Assembly (NCBI RefSeq): GCF_031198435.1
Contig: NZ_CP133548.1
Span: 1,800,501 to 1,864,500 of the forward strand
Reading direction: 5' to 3'
From: Pleionea litopenaei
GTDB lineage: Bacteria > Pseudomonadota > Gammaproteobacteria > Enterobacterales > Kangiellaceae
DNA: 64,000 nt
The stretch's first letter is position 1. Each line of letters begins with the position of its first letter. The notes below the pieces were generated by a model. That model was given only the letters and a program-made list of their open reading frames with translations. It was not told the DNA's origin and did not search any database. Below are positions 63,254 to 64,000 of this stretch, in pieces. Made by a program: the position numbers and the translations under genes.

Positions 63254-64000
63254 CTCGTTTATCCCACTCAATAACTCTCTCGGAACTATACTTATTTTCA
63301 TTTTCTAATCTGTCCTCAATCGTAGAAATTAACTGGTTGACCTCGCCCAAGTGGCCACCTCGACTCAAGATGACATCAAAAGCAAGATGAAGTGCTTGCT
63401 TCATTTCAGAAAGACTCTGGTATCGTTTGCTTTTATCAAGTGCACAAGCTCTCTCAATTACATAGTAAAGTGCCGGATGAACTCCATTATCCATCAAATA
63501 AGTTGGATTCTGCTTAGTTAATAAAACATAAATACTCTTTCCAAGCATAAAAATGTCACCAGTAGAATCTGCATGCTTAAAGCCACCATTTTGAAATTCT
63601 GGCGGCAAGTATCCGTGAGTCCCCCAAAACATAGAGCTACTAGTAAACCGCGATGATGAATCAGGCTCCATTCCAAGTCCTAAATCCGACACTACAATCT
63701 CGCCATGATCTAATAAAAAATTCTGAGGTTTAATATCCCTATGATAGATTCCATCAGAGTGGAGTTCAGAAATGCAATCTATCATCTTATTAAATATATC
63801 TTCCTGTTTGGATAAATCAGAAATTATTTCATCAATAATATTTGTAAGATCGCCATCAGGATAATATTTCATCACAAAATATGGTGGTTCATTTTCAGTA
63901 TTACTATATATTGTTTCAACAACCTTAGAGTTCCCGCGAAACCCTTCTAATAGCCTAACTTCTCGCTTGAATCTTTTTATATATTCTTCATCTTCTTCTC
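63237..64000 (-). CDS. Hanks-type Ser/Thr protein kinase (5' part outside window)
   Basis: The frame is open to the right edge, so the true start lies beyond base 64000; 254 codons are visible. The visible part begins near kinase subdomain III (FKREVRLLEGFRGNSKVVET). The hinge is FVMKYYPDGDL, the catalytic loop HRDIKPQNFLL, the metal site VSDLGLG (DLG instead of DFG) and the activation end GTHGYLPPEFQ (PPE for APE). The last residues, KRGHPSL, and the stop come from the GGACACCCA element, so the 3' end is probably truncated or replaced. It lies upstream of the RHS fragment on the same strand. Confidence 0.82.
   Translation of the reverse strand, partial: EEDEEYIKRFKREVRLLEGFRGNSKVVETIYSNTENEPPYFVMKYYPDGDLTNIIDEIISDLSKQEDIFNKMIDCISELHSDGIYHRDIKPQNFLLDHGEIVVSDLGLGMEPDSSSRFTSSSMFWGTHGYLPPEFQNGGFKHADSTGDIFMLGKSIYVLLTKQNPTYLMDNGVHPALYYVIERACALDKSKRYQSLSEMKQALHLAFDVILSRGGHLGEVNQLISTIEDRLENENKYSSERVIEWDKRGHPSL

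Overview
The window looks like the chromosome of a marine gammaproteobacterium of moderate, slightly low GC. The basis is the gene order ruvC-ruvA-ruvB-ybgC-tolQ, proteobacterial-type AspS, PstSCAB/PhoUBR, TesB and RtcR proteins, a CsrD/MshH-like regulator, and several c-di-GMP proteins. A Kangiella- or Pleionea-like host is possible, but I cannot fix the genus from sequence reading alone.

Layout: (1) 1-6.05 kb, minus strand: aspS, yebC, the ruvCAB Holliday-junction genes, ybgC and the start of tolQ. (2) 6.1-11.8 kb, plus strand: a tight operon of a pepsin-like aspartic peptidase, a GNAT acetyltransferase, a methylase with the catalytic spacing of borosin (backbone N-methylating) enzymes, a small acidic protein that fits a split-borosin precursor, a membrane TPR diguanylate cyclase and an RluA-type pseudouridine synthase. 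This is the best candidate for an undescribed system. (3) 11.8-15.3 kb: an S9 peptidase, a Sel1-repeat lipoprotein and tesB. (4) 15.4-21.5 kb: three HpcH/HpaI (CitE-like) CoA-ester lyases, an acyl-CoA synthetase and a MaoC-type hydratase, read as an acid activation-hydration-cleavage pathway. (5) 21.5-27.9 kb: a large propeller/GGDEF sensor, a PLP enzyme, a hydrolase and small unknowns. (6) 27.9-38.2 kb: a complete pho/pst regulon with clear Pho boxes and a neighbouring porin. (7) 38.2-43.3 kb: a CsrD/MshH-like protein with degenerate GGDEF and EAL sites, a DUF1631-like protein, a PilZ protein and a secreted coiled-coil protein.

(8) 43.3-52.3 kb: an RNA-repair locus. RtcR (CARF-AAA+-HTH) faces a sigma-54 promoter that drives a leader with two degenerate tRNA-like elements, then a slipin, rtcB, a 37-residue repeat smORF and rtcA. 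rtcA is cut in two by an IS110-family element, and an IS481-like element lies just beyond. (9) 52.4-64 kb: an accessory region with a glutamate-cysteine-ligase-like and an aspartoacylase-like gene, a Y1 (RAYT-type) transposase, an astacin-like protease, a thioredoxin-like protein, a 5'-truncated RHS toxin with probable immunity gene, and a truncated kinase. It is threaded with copies of a GGACACCCA/TGGGTGTCC palindromic element, two of which supply coding ends to the RHS and kinase genes.

A second theme is short degenerate tandem repeats (13, 15 or about 20 bp units) in several intergenic regions. One of these 15-bp arrays has become the coding sequence of the smORF between rtcB and rtcA. All identifications rest on motif and family recognition by eye; no database search was run.
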